From assembly GCA_047974625.1 (NCBI GenBank), contig JBKECK010000016.1:1-64000 (forward strand): a stretch of DNA of 64,000 nucleotides, read 5' to 3'. The position numbers and the translations under genes were made by a program. Origin of the DNA: CADEDH01 sp047974625. GTDB lineage: Bacteria; Actinomycetota; Acidimicrobiia; Acidimicrobiales; SZUA-35. The notes below the pieces were generated by a model. That model saw nothing but the letters and a program-made list of their open reading frames with translations, did not search any database and was not told where the DNA came from. How positions within the stretch are numbered: the stretch's first letter is position 1; the number at the start of each line of letters is the position of its first letter. Positions 53,432-60,854 of the stretch are shown piece after piece.

Positions 53432-54383
53432 GTCCCTGGTCGACCCGTGGCGGGCGTACCAGCACCCCCTCTTCTATCAACGCGTGGGCTTGCTGAACCC
53501 CGCCGACCGGTGGGACGTACTCACGACGCTGCGGTCCGCTGAGATCGCCTCACCCGAGTCCCGGCCGGTGTGGGAGCGACTGCTCCCCCACTTTCGGGAA
53601 CGCCTGGCTCTGTCGCCGATGCACGCAGTCGACGAACTCGACGAACTCGCAGTACGCGCTGTCGGCCACGCGCTGAACCGCAATCTGCACACCACGGCGA
53701 TCATCGCCGCGCTCGCCGCCGGCACCCCGATCGACGCCGTGGTGGACGTGTCGACGAGTGCGACCCTTCGCAGCGCCGTGGCGGCGCGAGGCTCAGCCAT
53801 CGTGCTGCCCGTGCATGCCCGTGCCATCGAGGCCGGGGTCTTCGCCCTGTCTCGAGTCATGCCGACCACCTTGGTAGTGTCGCAAACGGCGGGCATACCC
53901 GACGACACGACGCCGTTCGAGGATCTCGTCGGACCCACCGACCTCCAGGTGCTTCGGGCACCCGACAACCGCGTCCTCGTCCGTTGCGTCAAGGCAGCCC
54001 GGTCCGGACGAGTCCTGGTCCTGCCACCAGAGTTCACCAGCAACGACCATGACATGGTGATCCCGTACGAACTGGCAGGACGCCAGATCGGCGTGCCCTC
54101 GGCCTACGTCGAACTGGCTCGGCGGCTCGACCTCCCCCTCGTCCCCATGCTGTTCGAGCAACGGGCCGACTCGGGCTACCAGTGGATCCTCGACGGCCCG
54201 TTCGAACCCGATGACCTCACCGGTGGCGTACCGACCGTCATCGGCCGGGTCTTCGCCATGGTCGAGGCCGTCCTCTCCGAGGATCCCACCGAATGGGAGG
54301 GCTGGTACATGTTCGACCGCATGATCGCGGACGGCGAACGCCTGGCGATGACCCCGGCCGCGCCACCGCTCGTTACTGCCTGA
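53415..54383 (+). CDS. LpxL/HtrB-like (LPLAT-fold) acyltransferase-like protein
   Basis: A 322-residue protein overlapping the E1 gene by 17 bases, with AAGGAG seven bases before ATG 53415. Features matching lysophospholipid acyltransferases of the LpxL type are an HxxxxE motif at residue 134 (LPVHARAIEAGVFALSRV), as in LpxL HFGNWE. A segment VLVLPPEFTSNDHDMVIPYE also fits. It is followed by GVPSAYVELARRLDLPLVPM, which parallels the P..GPARLA..TGAPVVPV region. No membrane helix is seen. Overall identity must be low, so the call rests on motif order. In this cluster it could attach a fatty acyl group to the peptide product. Confidence 0.55.
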   Translation: MAQGPESLVDPWRAYQHPLFYQRVGLLNPADRWDVLTTLRSAEIASPESRPVWERLLPHFRERLALSPMHAVDELDELAVRAVGHALNRNLHTTAIIAALAAGTPIDAVVDVSTSATLRSAVAARGSAIVLPVHARAIEAGVFALSRVMPTTLVVSQTAGIPDDTTPFEDLVGPTDLQVLRAPDNRVLVRCVKAARSGRVLVLPPEFTSNDHDMVIPYELAGRQIGVPSAYVELARRLDLPLVPMLFEQRADSGYQWILDGPFEPDDLTGGVPTVIGRVFAMVEAVLSEDPTEWEGWYMFDRMIADGERLAMTPAAPPLVTA

Positions 54384-54452
54384 GCGTCGAGTCTCTGCGC
54401 TCGCAGTGGGCCGACCTCAGCAGTCGACGCACCTTGGAAAGGGGGTGACGAC

Positions 54453-54512
54453 ATGACCATCGAGACTCGTGAACTCGAAGTCGGAGCGCTGAGCTTCTGC
54501 GGCGAGAACTGA
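54453..54512 (+). CDS. 19-residue putative RiPP precursor A1
   Basis: ATG 54453 with GGAAAGGGGG eight bases upstream encodes MTIETRELEVGALSFCGEN, ending in Asn directly before TGA. A near-identical gene lies 65 bases downstream, differing only at residues 7, 10 and 17. Conservation of both ends with variation in the middle, strong ribosome binding sites and the position between E1/acyltransferase and tailoring genes argue that this is the substrate of the E1 enzyme. The C-terminal Asn parallels microcin C7 MccA (MRTGNAN); the terminal Glu-Asn also recalls pantocin's Glu-Glu-Asn core. Confidence 0.75.
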   Translation: MTIETRELEVGALSFCGEN

Positions 54513-54532
54513 TCCGATTCGACCAATGAATC

Positions 54533-54549
54533 CGACCCATAACGGGTCG
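54533..54549 (+). promoter_or_regulatory. small hairpin between the two precursor genes
   Basis: CGACCC (54533-54538) pairs with GGGTCG (54544-54549) over a 5-base loop. It may stabilise or partition the precursor mRNA. Confidence 0.3.
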
Positions 54550-54577
54550 ACTCCGACGTCACACGAGGAGGTGAACC

Positions 54578-54637
54578 ATGACCATCGAAACCCGCACCCT
54601 GGAGCAAGGGGCCTTGAGCTTCTGCACCGAGAACTGA
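54578..54637 (+). CDS. 19-residue putative RiPP precursor A2
   Basis: ATG 54578 has a near-ideal Shine-Dalgarno (GAGGAGGTGA) upstream and encodes MTIETRTLEQGALSFCTEN. It is the tandem partner of precursor A1: 16 of 19 residues are the same, including MTIETR, GALSFC and terminal EN. The single Cys at position 16 and Ser at 14 are possible modification sites, as are the last two residues. A strong hairpin follows ten bases after the stop. Confidence 0.78.
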   Translation: MTIETRTLEQGALSFCTEN

Positions 54638-54646
54638 TCAAGAGCT

Positions 54647-54673
54647 GCTGGTGGGGGCGAGCGCCCCCCCAGC
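54647..54673 (+). terminator. GC-rich hairpin directly after the precursor genes
   Basis: GCTGG-U-GGGGGC (54647-54658) pairs with GCCCCC-CC-AGC (54663-54673) around a GAGC tetraloop. There is no T-tract, so it may act as a partial terminator or 3' stabiliser that raises precursor levels over the downstream enzymes, a common RiPP arrangement. Confidence 0.55.
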
Positions 54674-54718
54674 GCTCCCATTCATGCCCCCGCTCCCAAA
54701 CGTTCACTCGGATTCCGT

Positions 54719-55807
54719 ATGCGCCATCTCATCTCGACTCTCAACAGCCCCACGGACTGGGTCGCCGTCGCGTCCTACGACGGCGCCGAGACCACGATCC
54801 ATGGGTCCTCGGGCGCTACCGGGGCATCCCTACCGTTGGGGTCGTTCTCCAAGGCCGTGCTGGCACTGGCGATGCGCCACGACCGTGACTTCATCCGGTC
54901 TCGAATCACCGTGCGCGGGGAGGCCTGGCCCGTTTCGATCAACGATTTGCTTTCGCATCACCGCCGAGTCGGACCACCGGGGGTCCCCGTCTACGCCTAC
55001 GACGACGAACGCTTCCGTCTCGCCGTGGAGCACTACCTGACCCGGCACCAGTGCAGCGTCCTCGACCTTCCCGCTGTGGTAGCCGACGCCATCGGGATGC
55101 GGGTGACGCTGATCGACCCGGTCCGACCGGAGCGAGGACTGGCCACCTCCCCGCCCGAGCTGCGTCACATGCTGGCGATGGCTCGCGGCCTCGTGGCCCT
55201 CGATCCGCCGACGGACGACCCCAGCGGTCACCTACTCCTCGGAGCGGCGGTGAGCACCCCCCAGTTCCGAACCGGATCCCCGTTCTTCTGGTCGGACGAC
55301 CCCACCCTCGTACTCCAGCACGGTGGCATCGTCGACCGACACGCGGTGCTCATGGTACTCGCGCCTGCGCTCGACCGTGGCTTCGTGCTCGCCCTGCACG
55401 CCTCCGACGGCGCCGAGAGCGGTGTCCACGCGCAGCGGGAGGTGAGCGCCCGTGTCTGCTGCGAGCTCGCCATTCCGACCGACCCCGTGACCGACCGATC
55501 CCGGTTGCACGGTCACCCCGACCTCGAGGTCGACGGGCTCTACTCGGACGGACGCGATCGGCTCCGCATCTGCGGGGATTCCACGTATGTGATGGTCGAG
55601 CCGTCCGATGGACCAGCCCGTGCCACCAGGCGGATCGGCCGGCACGCCTTCGTCGACGTGGCGCATCCGGCGCCGTGGCGCTACGCCCACACCTTCTTCA
55701 CCCCGTCCCCCCGGCCGGACGATGACCGGCACGAACCGGTCATCGGTGTGGTACTCGACCAACGCAGCTACCTCCGCCAGCCCGAGTCGGAATCGGTGAC
55801 GCGGTGA
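54719..55807 (+). CDS. serine beta-lactamase-fold hydrolase (class C / D-peptidase-like)
   Basis: A 362-residue protein. The SxxK motif is at 42-45 (LPLGSFSKAVLALAMRHD). INDLLSHHRRVGPPG matches the LLxHTSGLP region. VYAYDDERFRLAVEHYL occupies the YxN position, with Asn replaced by Asp. LQHGGIVDRHAVLMVLAP carries the HxG form of the KTG box. No signal peptide, so it acts in the cytoplasm, unlike true beta-lactamases. It is the first gene after the peptides and may cut the leader, hydrolyse the product for self-immunity, or catalyse transpeptidation. ATG 54719 has only a weak GGA upstream. Confidence 0.7.
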   Translation: MRHLISTLNSPTDWVAVASYDGAETTIHGSSGATGASLPLGSFSKAVLALAMRHDRDFIRSRITVRGEAWPVSINDLLSHHRRVGPPGVPVYAYDDERFRLAVEHYLTRHQCSVLDLPAVVADAIGMRVTLIDPVRPERGLATSPPELRHMLAMARGLVALDPPTDDPSGHLLLGAAVSTPQFRTGSPFFWSDDPTLVLQHGGIVDRHAVLMVLAPALDRGFVLALHASDGAESGVHAQREVSARVCCELAIPTDPVTDRSRLHGHPDLEVDGLYSDGRDRLRICGDSTYVMVEPSDGPARATRRIGRHAFVDVAHPAPWRYAHTFFTPSPRPDDDRHEPVIGVVLDQRSYLRQPESESVTR

Positions 55808-57057
55808 CGGCCCCGACCCGGTCGACACCGGGCCCATCCTCCGGCTCGAGCGCTGCCACCAGAGGCTGGGTGGACCGGTGCGGCTGTCCCCGATGTCTGG
55901 GCCGGCAACTGGACGGGAGCTGGTTGACCCAACCGCCGACAACCCGACTCCGCCGGCAGGTCGTCGACCCCGACGCGCTGTTGAGCCAGCGGAGCCTCGA
56001 ACGCCTGGCCACCGACCCCCGCACCACGACCAACAGCCGACGCAACGGAGACCGCCAGCGGCACGACGGGCACCACGCGCTCCTGAGTCGACTCGCCGAG
56101 GGAGCCACGGTTCAGATCCAGAACTGCGAACGGAGCGACGCCGGCCTGGCGCTCGTGTGTGCCGAACTCCAGCGCCTGGCGCTCGGCACGACCGTCGGCT
56201 GCAACGCCTACCTCTCCCCCGACGCTGGGGTGCCTGGGCTCACCCCACACCGCGATGCCACCCACACCACCATCGTGCAGATCCACGGGACCAAGGAATG
56301 GACCGTATGGGCAACCACCCCACCCCCGAACGCGGAGACCCTGGCCGAAGGCCCATGGTCTCCGAGCCGGGACCCCCGAGCCGAAGTGGTCATCCAGGCC
56401 GATCTGCGTCCGGGCGACGTGCTCCAGATTGCGCTCGGCGACCCCCATGTGGCGTTGTGCCGATCGGGTCCCTCCGTCCACCTCACGTTCGCCCACCGAC
56501 CAGTCCGATCCAGCGATGTGCTGGCGTGGGTGGCTGATCGGCTCGCGCAGCGAGACGCAGCCGACCAACAGTGGTGTGCGACCACCGTCCCCGAAGGCTT
56601 CGACGACTGGCTGCGAGGCCAACTGGCGGCGCTGACCACTCGGGTCAGCCTGTTGTCGAACGAGAAGGGCAGCGCAGCGGCGGCCGCAGCGGTGCTCCAC
56701 GGACGCCGGCTCGACGACGACGGCTCACTCCGACCACCCCATCGAGACGACGGTCATGTTGTCGGGCTCCGACTGGCCGCCGCAGCAGGCGAACTGGACC
56801 CCGAGACCCGCATCGGGGCATCGCCCCAGCTCCTTGCCGGTCCCTCCGCCGACCGGCAAGGAGCGGAAGCAAGCGATTCCGCTGGCGTACGGTCCCGGCT
56901 CCTCGACCAACTCCTGAATGAACCGCACAGCACCACGACCATCAGCGACCTCCGAGCCCGACTGGCTCCCGCCATCGCGACCTCGGCCGACTTCGGAGCC
57001 CTGCACGCCGCCGACCTCGTGTGGCTGTGGCCGCCGGAAGGATCCCGATGCTGGTGA
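55804..57057 (+). CDS. cupin-4/JmjC-type Fe(II)/2-oxoglutarate oxygenase-like protein
   Basis: A 417-residue protein starting at GTG 55804, overlapping the hydrolase stop. The double-stranded beta-helix has NAYLSPDAGVPGLTPHRDAT with the HxD pair at His149/Asp151. It continues HTTIVQIHGTKEWTVWATTP (compare VLQVSGRKRWRV). The distal His is about residue 215 in DVLQIALGDPHVALC, followed by SVHLTFAH. This order matches ribosomal-oxygenase cupin-4 proteins. An N-terminal CGCPRC (Cys26/28/31) could bind a metal. The helical C-terminus resembles the winged-helix part of the family. It may hydroxylate the peptide. Confidence 0.7.
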   Translation: MTAPTRSTPGPSSGSSAATRGWVDRCGCPRCLGRQLDGSWLTQPPTTRLRRQVVDPDALLSQRSLERLATDPRTTTNSRRNGDRQRHDGHHALLSRLAEGATVQIQNCERSDAGLALVCAELQRLALGTTVGCNAYLSPDAGVPGLTPHRDATHTTIVQIHGTKEWTVWATTPPPNAETLAEGPWSPSRDPRAEVVIQADLRPGDVLQIALGDPHVALCRSGPSVHLTFAHRPVRSSDVLAWVADRLAQRDAADQQWCATTVPEGFDDWLRGQLAALTTRVSLLSNEKGSAAAAAAVLHGRRLDDDGSLRPPHRDDGHVVGLRLAAAAGELDPETRIGASPQLLAGPSADRQGAEASDSAGVRSRLLDQLLNEPHSTTTISDLRARLAPAIATSADFGALHAADLVWLWPPEGSRCW

Positions 57058-57947
57058 TCGAGGGGGTGCACAAGCGCTACGGCGACGCCGTTGTGCTGCG
57101 CGGCGTCGACATGCAGGTGGAACCCGGCCAGGTCGTCGGCCTGCTCGGACGGAACGGGGCCGGCAAAACCACGCTGCTGTCGATCGTGGCCGGCCTGCTC
57201 CGGGCCGACACCGGCACCGTGTCCCTCGACGGGCACGATGCAGTGGCCGACCGCCAGTACCTCATGGCCCGGCTGGGGTTCGTTCCCCAGAACCTCAGCG
57301 TCTACCCGACCCTCACGGTCGAAGCCAACCTCCGCTTCTTCGCTGACCTCCGGATGGTGCCGCGTGCCGATCGCAACCGGGCCATCACCCGGGTGGCCGA
57401 TCATCTTCTCCTCGACCAACTCCTCGACCGGAAGGTGGGCCAGCTGTCAGGCGGCGAACAACGCCGACTCCATGCCGCCATCGGACTCCTGGGCCGACCG
57501 CGAGTGGTGCTTCTCGACGAGCCCACCGCAGGAGCCGACGCCGCGACTCGATCCCATCTCCTCAACGCCGTTCGGGCGTTGGCCGTCGAGGACGGTACGG
57601 CCTGTGTCTACACCAGCCACTACACCCCCGAGATCGAGACGATCGCCGATCGGGTTGCCGTCCTGCACCACGGCAAGGTCCGAACCTGGGGCAGTGTCGA
57701 GTCCGTCATCGAGGCCCACGGCCGGACCACGCTCGATCTCAGTTTCTGCCGACCGGTCTCAGCGGGCGCCTGGGGACACCACGCACTCGACCACGTCCGT
57801 ATCGATACCGAACACCCCAGTGAAACCCTGGCCAAGGTCCTGGCCGAACTGGAGGCCGACGCGTCGGCCCTTTCGTCGGTGGACATCAGCCGACCCAGCC
57901 TGGAGTCGGCCTACCTGGCCCTGACCGAGGAGCCCGAAGTTCGATGA
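57048..57947 (+). CDS. ABC transporter ATPase (first pair)
   Basis: A 299-residue ATPase. Walker A is VGLLGRNGAGKTTLLSIVAG, the Q-loop is RLGFVPQNLSVYPTLT, the signature is GQLSGGEQRRLHAAI, Walker B is VVLLDEPTAGAD, and the switch His is in YTSHYTPEIE. About 80 residues follow the core, as in multidrug/antibiotic-type (DrrA/CcmA-like) ATPases. ATG 57048 has GGAAGG upstream and lies inside the oxygenase gene's last codons. It is coupled to the following permease (ATGA). Confidence 0.92.
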   Translation: MLVIEGVHKRYGDAVVLRGVDMQVEPGQVVGLLGRNGAGKTTLLSIVAGLLRADTGTVSLDGHDAVADRQYLMARLGFVPQNLSVYPTLTVEANLRFFADLRMVPRADRNRAITRVADHLLLDQLLDRKVGQLSGGEQRRLHAAIGLLGRPRVVLLDEPTAGADAATRSHLLNAVRALAVEDGTACVYTSHYTPEIETIADRVAVLHHGKVRTWGSVESVIEAHGRTTLDLSFCRPVSAGAWGHHALDHVRIDTEHPSETLAKVLAELEADASALSSVDISRPSLESAYLALTEEPEVR

Positions 57948-58729
57948 CCCGTCACCGTGGCCGAGCCGTCCACCGCATGACCACGCTCGCCCGCCAGGAC
58001 CTCCGACTCTTGCTCGCCGACCCCATACCCACCCTGATGCTGCCCGTGATGGCCGTCGGGTTGATGACTTTCATCGAGCCCGCGTTCGACGCTGTGATCG
58101 CCGATCACTACGGGCCAGGATTTGGTGGAGCCGAGCAGGCCGTGCCGGGCATGGCCGTCATGTTCGGCTTCTTCCTCGTGGCCAACGGAGCGTTCGCCTT
58201 GTTCCGGGAGCACGAATGGAACACGTGGGTGCGGTTGCGGGTCAGCGAGATTCGCGCCGTCGATGTCCTCGTCGGCAAGGCCCTGCTACCGGTCACGATC
58301 GCGCTGCTCTACTTCGTGGTGGTGTTCGGGTTCGGGTTCACCGTGCTCGGGCTTCACCGGCCGAGCAGCTTCGCTGCCCTCGCCCTGGTCGTTCTGGCCT
58401 TCTCAGTGACCCTGGCCAGCCTGTCATTGGCGCTGGTGGCCATGGCGCGGTCGGTGATGGAGGTCAACGCACTCGGGAGCCTGTGTTCGCTGCTCTTCGC
58501 CGGCCTGGGCGGCGCACTCACGCCGTATGAGGTGCTTCCCGCCTGGGCCCGCGCCATCTCATGGATCTCACCCGGCTACTGGGCGATGGAGGGTTTCCGG
58601 GCCGGAATCCTGGTGTCGGAGCCGACCCGGGCGGCAATGTGTGCCATGGTCCTGCTGGGGTTCGCCGCGGGGTTCTCGACGCTCGCCGGACTTCGATTCC
58701 GGATGGACGAGACGAAGGCCACGGCCTGA
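57944..58729 (+). CDS. ABC-2 type permease (first pair)
   Basis: A 261-residue membrane protein with six hydrophobic segments (for example LPVTIALLYFVVVFGFGFTV). The ABC-2 block is LFREHEWNTWVRLRVSEIRA and the final ISPGYWAMEGFRAGIL resembles the DrrB-type C-terminus. ATG 57944 overlaps the ATPase stop. With that ATPase it should form a peptide or drug exporter in the cytoplasmic membrane. Confidence 0.88.
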   Translation: MTRHRGRAVHRMTTLARQDLRLLLADPIPTLMLPVMAVGLMTFIEPAFDAVIADHYGPGFGGAEQAVPGMAVMFGFFLVANGAFALFREHEWNTWVRLRVSEIRAVDVLVGKALLPVTIALLYFVVVFGFGFTVLGLHRPSSFAALALVVLAFSVTLASLSLALVAMARSVMEVNALGSLCSLLFAGLGGALTPYEVLPAWARAISWISPGYWAMEGFRAGILVSEPTRAAMCAMVLLGFAAGFSTLAGLRFRMDETKATA

Positions 58730-58741
58730 GGGAGGTTCGCC

Positions 58742-59662
58742 ATGTCGGTGATCACAGTTCGCAACGTCGTCAAGTCCTACGGCAAGCAGCCCGTCCTGCG
58801 CGGAGTCGATCTCCACGTCGAGCGAGGTGAGGTTCTGGGTCTGCTCGGGCGGAACGGGGCCGGCAAGTCCACGCTGGTCGAATGCATGCAGGGTTTGCGA
58901 ACCATCGACGGGGGCGTGATCGACGTTCTCGGCATCCACCCGTCCCGCGACCAACGGGCACTCCATCGAGTCATCGGGAGCCAACTCCAGTCGTCAGGCC
59001 TCCCCGACCGACTTCGGGTCCGTGAGGCCATTCGCGTCTTCGCCCGAAACCCCCGCGCCGACGTGGACGAGATCCTGGACCAGAACGACCTCACGGCGAT
59101 CAGCTCCAAGTACGTCGGGCGCCTCTCCGGGGGTCAACGGCAACGCTTGTTCGTGGCGCTCGCGTGGCTCGACAACCCCCAGGTCGTGTTCCTCGACGAG
59201 ATGACGCAGGGTCTCGACGCCGAGGCCCGGGAGGCGGTCTGGAGTGACGTCAAACGTCGGCAGGGTGCCGATACCACCATCGTCGTCGTCTCCCACTTCG
59301 CCGACGAACTCGAGGCCCTGTGCGACCGAGTCGCCGTGCTGGCCGACGGTCGGATCACCGCCACGGGCAGTCCGGCCGAGCTGCTCGACACCTTTGGTCT
59401 TCCGGCGGCGCTGGAGCTAGACCAGGAGCCGCTCCTGGAGTGGTTCCGTCACGTACCAGGAGTCCGGTTGGAGCAGACCAGATCGGGTTGGCGGGTGTGG
59501 TTTCCGCCCAAGTCGCTGCCGGCGGTCGGCGCAGCGCTCGACGCCGCTGGGTACGACGGTGCCGTAGCCATGCGACCAGCCAACCTGGGCGATGTGCTCC
59601 GCCACACAAGCGATCCGGTCGTCACGTCAGGTCCCACCACGAAGGAGGTCACGCAGGTATGA
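58742..59662 (+). CDS. ABC transporter ATPase (second pair)
   Basis: A 306-residue ATPase. Walker A LGLLGRNGAGKSTLVECMQG, signature VGRLSGGQRQRLFVALAW, Walker B VVFLDEMTQGLDAEAREAVW and switch His VSHFADELE are all intact. It resembles the first ATPase but is clearly diverged (GKST versus GKTT, DEMTQG versus DEPTAG), so it is not a recent duplication. GGAGG precedes ATG 58742. It overlaps the second permease (ATGA). Confidence 0.92.
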   Translation: MSVITVRNVVKSYGKQPVLRGVDLHVERGEVLGLLGRNGAGKSTLVECMQGLRTIDGGVIDVLGIHPSRDQRALHRVIGSQLQSSGLPDRLRVREAIRVFARNPRADVDEILDQNDLTAISSKYVGRLSGGQRQRLFVALAWLDNPQVVFLDEMTQGLDAEAREAVWSDVKRRQGADTTIVVVSHFADELEALCDRVAVLADGRITATGSPAELLDTFGLPAALELDQEPLLEWFRHVPGVRLEQTRSGWRVWFPPKSLPAVGAALDAAGYDGAVAMRPANLGDVLRHTSDPVVTSGPTTKEVTQV

Positions 59663-60390
59663 GTCGGTTGATCACAATGGAACTGCGGCTCCTCACCCGA
59701 GACCCAGCCGCGCTGATCTACGTACTGGCGTTCCCGGTGCTGACCGCCACCCTCCTCGGTCAGGTGTTCGGCCCTGGCGGGCCGGAGTTCGAAGGCATCG
59801 CACCACCCACCTACTACGCCTACGCCTATGTCGGCGTGGTAGCCGCAGCGATGGCCCTCGTGACTCTGCCTGGCCATCTGGCCACCTACCGCGTCACGGG
59901 CGTACTCCTCCGATTCCGCGCCTCTAGGTTCGGGGCAGGCGGCCTCGGGGCTGCGGTCGTTGTGGTGTCGGCCGCCACGATCGTCGTCGCTTCCACCGCG
60001 CTGCTGGCCACGACGGCGACCTTGTTCGGGCTCCCGCCGATTCGCTCGATCTTCGGACTGGTCGCCAACTTCGCCGCCGGAACGGCGGCCATCGTCGGGC
60101 TCGGGGTGCTCCTCGGTCAGATCACTGGTTCCCCTCGTTCGGCGCAAGGCCTGGGTCTTGCCTTGTTCTTTCCCTCCTTCCTCTTGGGGGGCGCCGGGCC
60201 TCCAATGGCCTCCATGGGAGCGCCACTGCAGCGAGTCAGCGAGTTCCTGCCGCTCTCCCACATGATTCGGGGGATGCAGGAGGCGGCGTTGGAGCTCCCC
60301 GCTGACGGGTGGAACCACGCGCTCGTCTCGTGCGGATTCGCCACCGTCTTCTGGAGCATCGTCGTCGCGACCGAGCGTCGCGCGACCTAG
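59659..60390 (+). CDS. ABC-2 type permease (second pair)
   Basis: A 243-residue membrane protein with six hydrophobic segments. The N-terminal RLLTRDPAALIYVLAFPVLT is followed by a large loop GPEFEGIAPPTYYAYAYVGV. The late signature EFLPLSHMIRGMQEAALELP is typical of ABC-2 exporters. ATG 59659 overlaps the ATPase stop, with GAAGGAGG upstream. Last gene of the cluster. Two exporter pairs in one cluster suggest separate export and immunity functions. Confidence 0.88.
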   Translation: MSRLITMELRLLTRDPAALIYVLAFPVLTATLLGQVFGPGGPEFEGIAPPTYYAYAYVGVVAAAMALVTLPGHLATYRVTGVLLRFRASRFGAGGLGAAVVVVSAATIVVASTALLATTATLFGLPPIRSIFGLVANFAAGTAAIVGLGVLLGQITGSPRSAQGLGLALFFPSFLLGGAGPPMASMGAPLQRVSEFLPLSHMIRGMQEAALELPADGWNHALVSCGFATVFWSIVVATERRAT

Positions 60391-60405
60391 TACTACAGCC
60401 GTAGA

Positions 60406-60546
60406 TCAGGGCGGGGTGAGTGCTTGTCGTCGCCGGTAATGGGCTTGTTGGGCTCGGTGTTGGTGGCGTCGCCGCCATCTGGACCAGGCGAGGATGTGGG
60501 CCAGGGTCGGGATCCGGGCTCGGAGTCGGGCGGAGCAGAGAACGAC
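60406..60546 (-). pseudogene. transposase C-terminal remnant
   Basis: The last 40 or so residues before the stop read SARLRARIPTLAHILAWSRW then RRRHQHRAQQAHYRRRQ. This resembles the basic end (WSRWRRxHQxxAxxxHYRRR) seen on several actinobacterial IS transposases. Upstream sequence in frame is not transposase-like, so only the tail survives. The IS family is not resolved. Confidence 0.45.
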
Positions 60547-60737
60547 CCGACGATCAGGTTGTCCGAATTCAGAATTCTGAAACCTGGGGAGGTTGATCCA
60601 GGGCCCCGGTAATGGTGACCCGCCACGCACTGTCGCCACCATTGCTGACGGGACCGCCACGATCACGGTAGACGACGAACCTGTCCGCAACTGATTCGGT
60701 CACTCTGAGTCGGAGATCACCTTTGCTAGTACCGCAG

Positions 60738-60760
60738 CGGTAGCCCAACTGGTAGCCATT
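60738..60760 (+). repeat. TGGTAGCCA repeats inside the right end
   Basis: TGGTAGCCA at 60750-60758, within a 12-mer identical to 49751-49762, and a weaker CGGTAGCCC at 60738-60746. They mirror the repeats at the left end. Confidence 0.4.
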
Positions 60761-60854
60761 CGCCTCCGCGCCACCCAGCACCCACCGGCACCGATCGCGG
60801 CTGAAGCCCTAGCCACAGGCCACGCGAGGCTCCGCCCAGCACGCTAGCCCACGG

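Larger units (their letters stand above)
60391..60854. other. island right margin
   Basis: It holds a transposase remnant on the minus strand, a copy of the TGGTAGCCA repeat and the degenerate 5' side of the duplicated tRNA segment (GCTAGC near 60843). No intact gene. Confidence 0.5.

Noticed and set aside
54719..55807. Antibiotic-resistance beta-lactamase
   Set aside because: No signal peptide, altered YxN motif and cluster position make extracellular beta-lactam hydrolysis unlikely.
52158..60390. Classification of the island cluster as lanthipeptide, lasso peptide, thiopeptide or sactipeptide
   Set aside because: No LanM/LanBC, asparagine-synthetase-like cyclase, YcaO or radical SAM gene is present; only the E1-type activation logic is supported.
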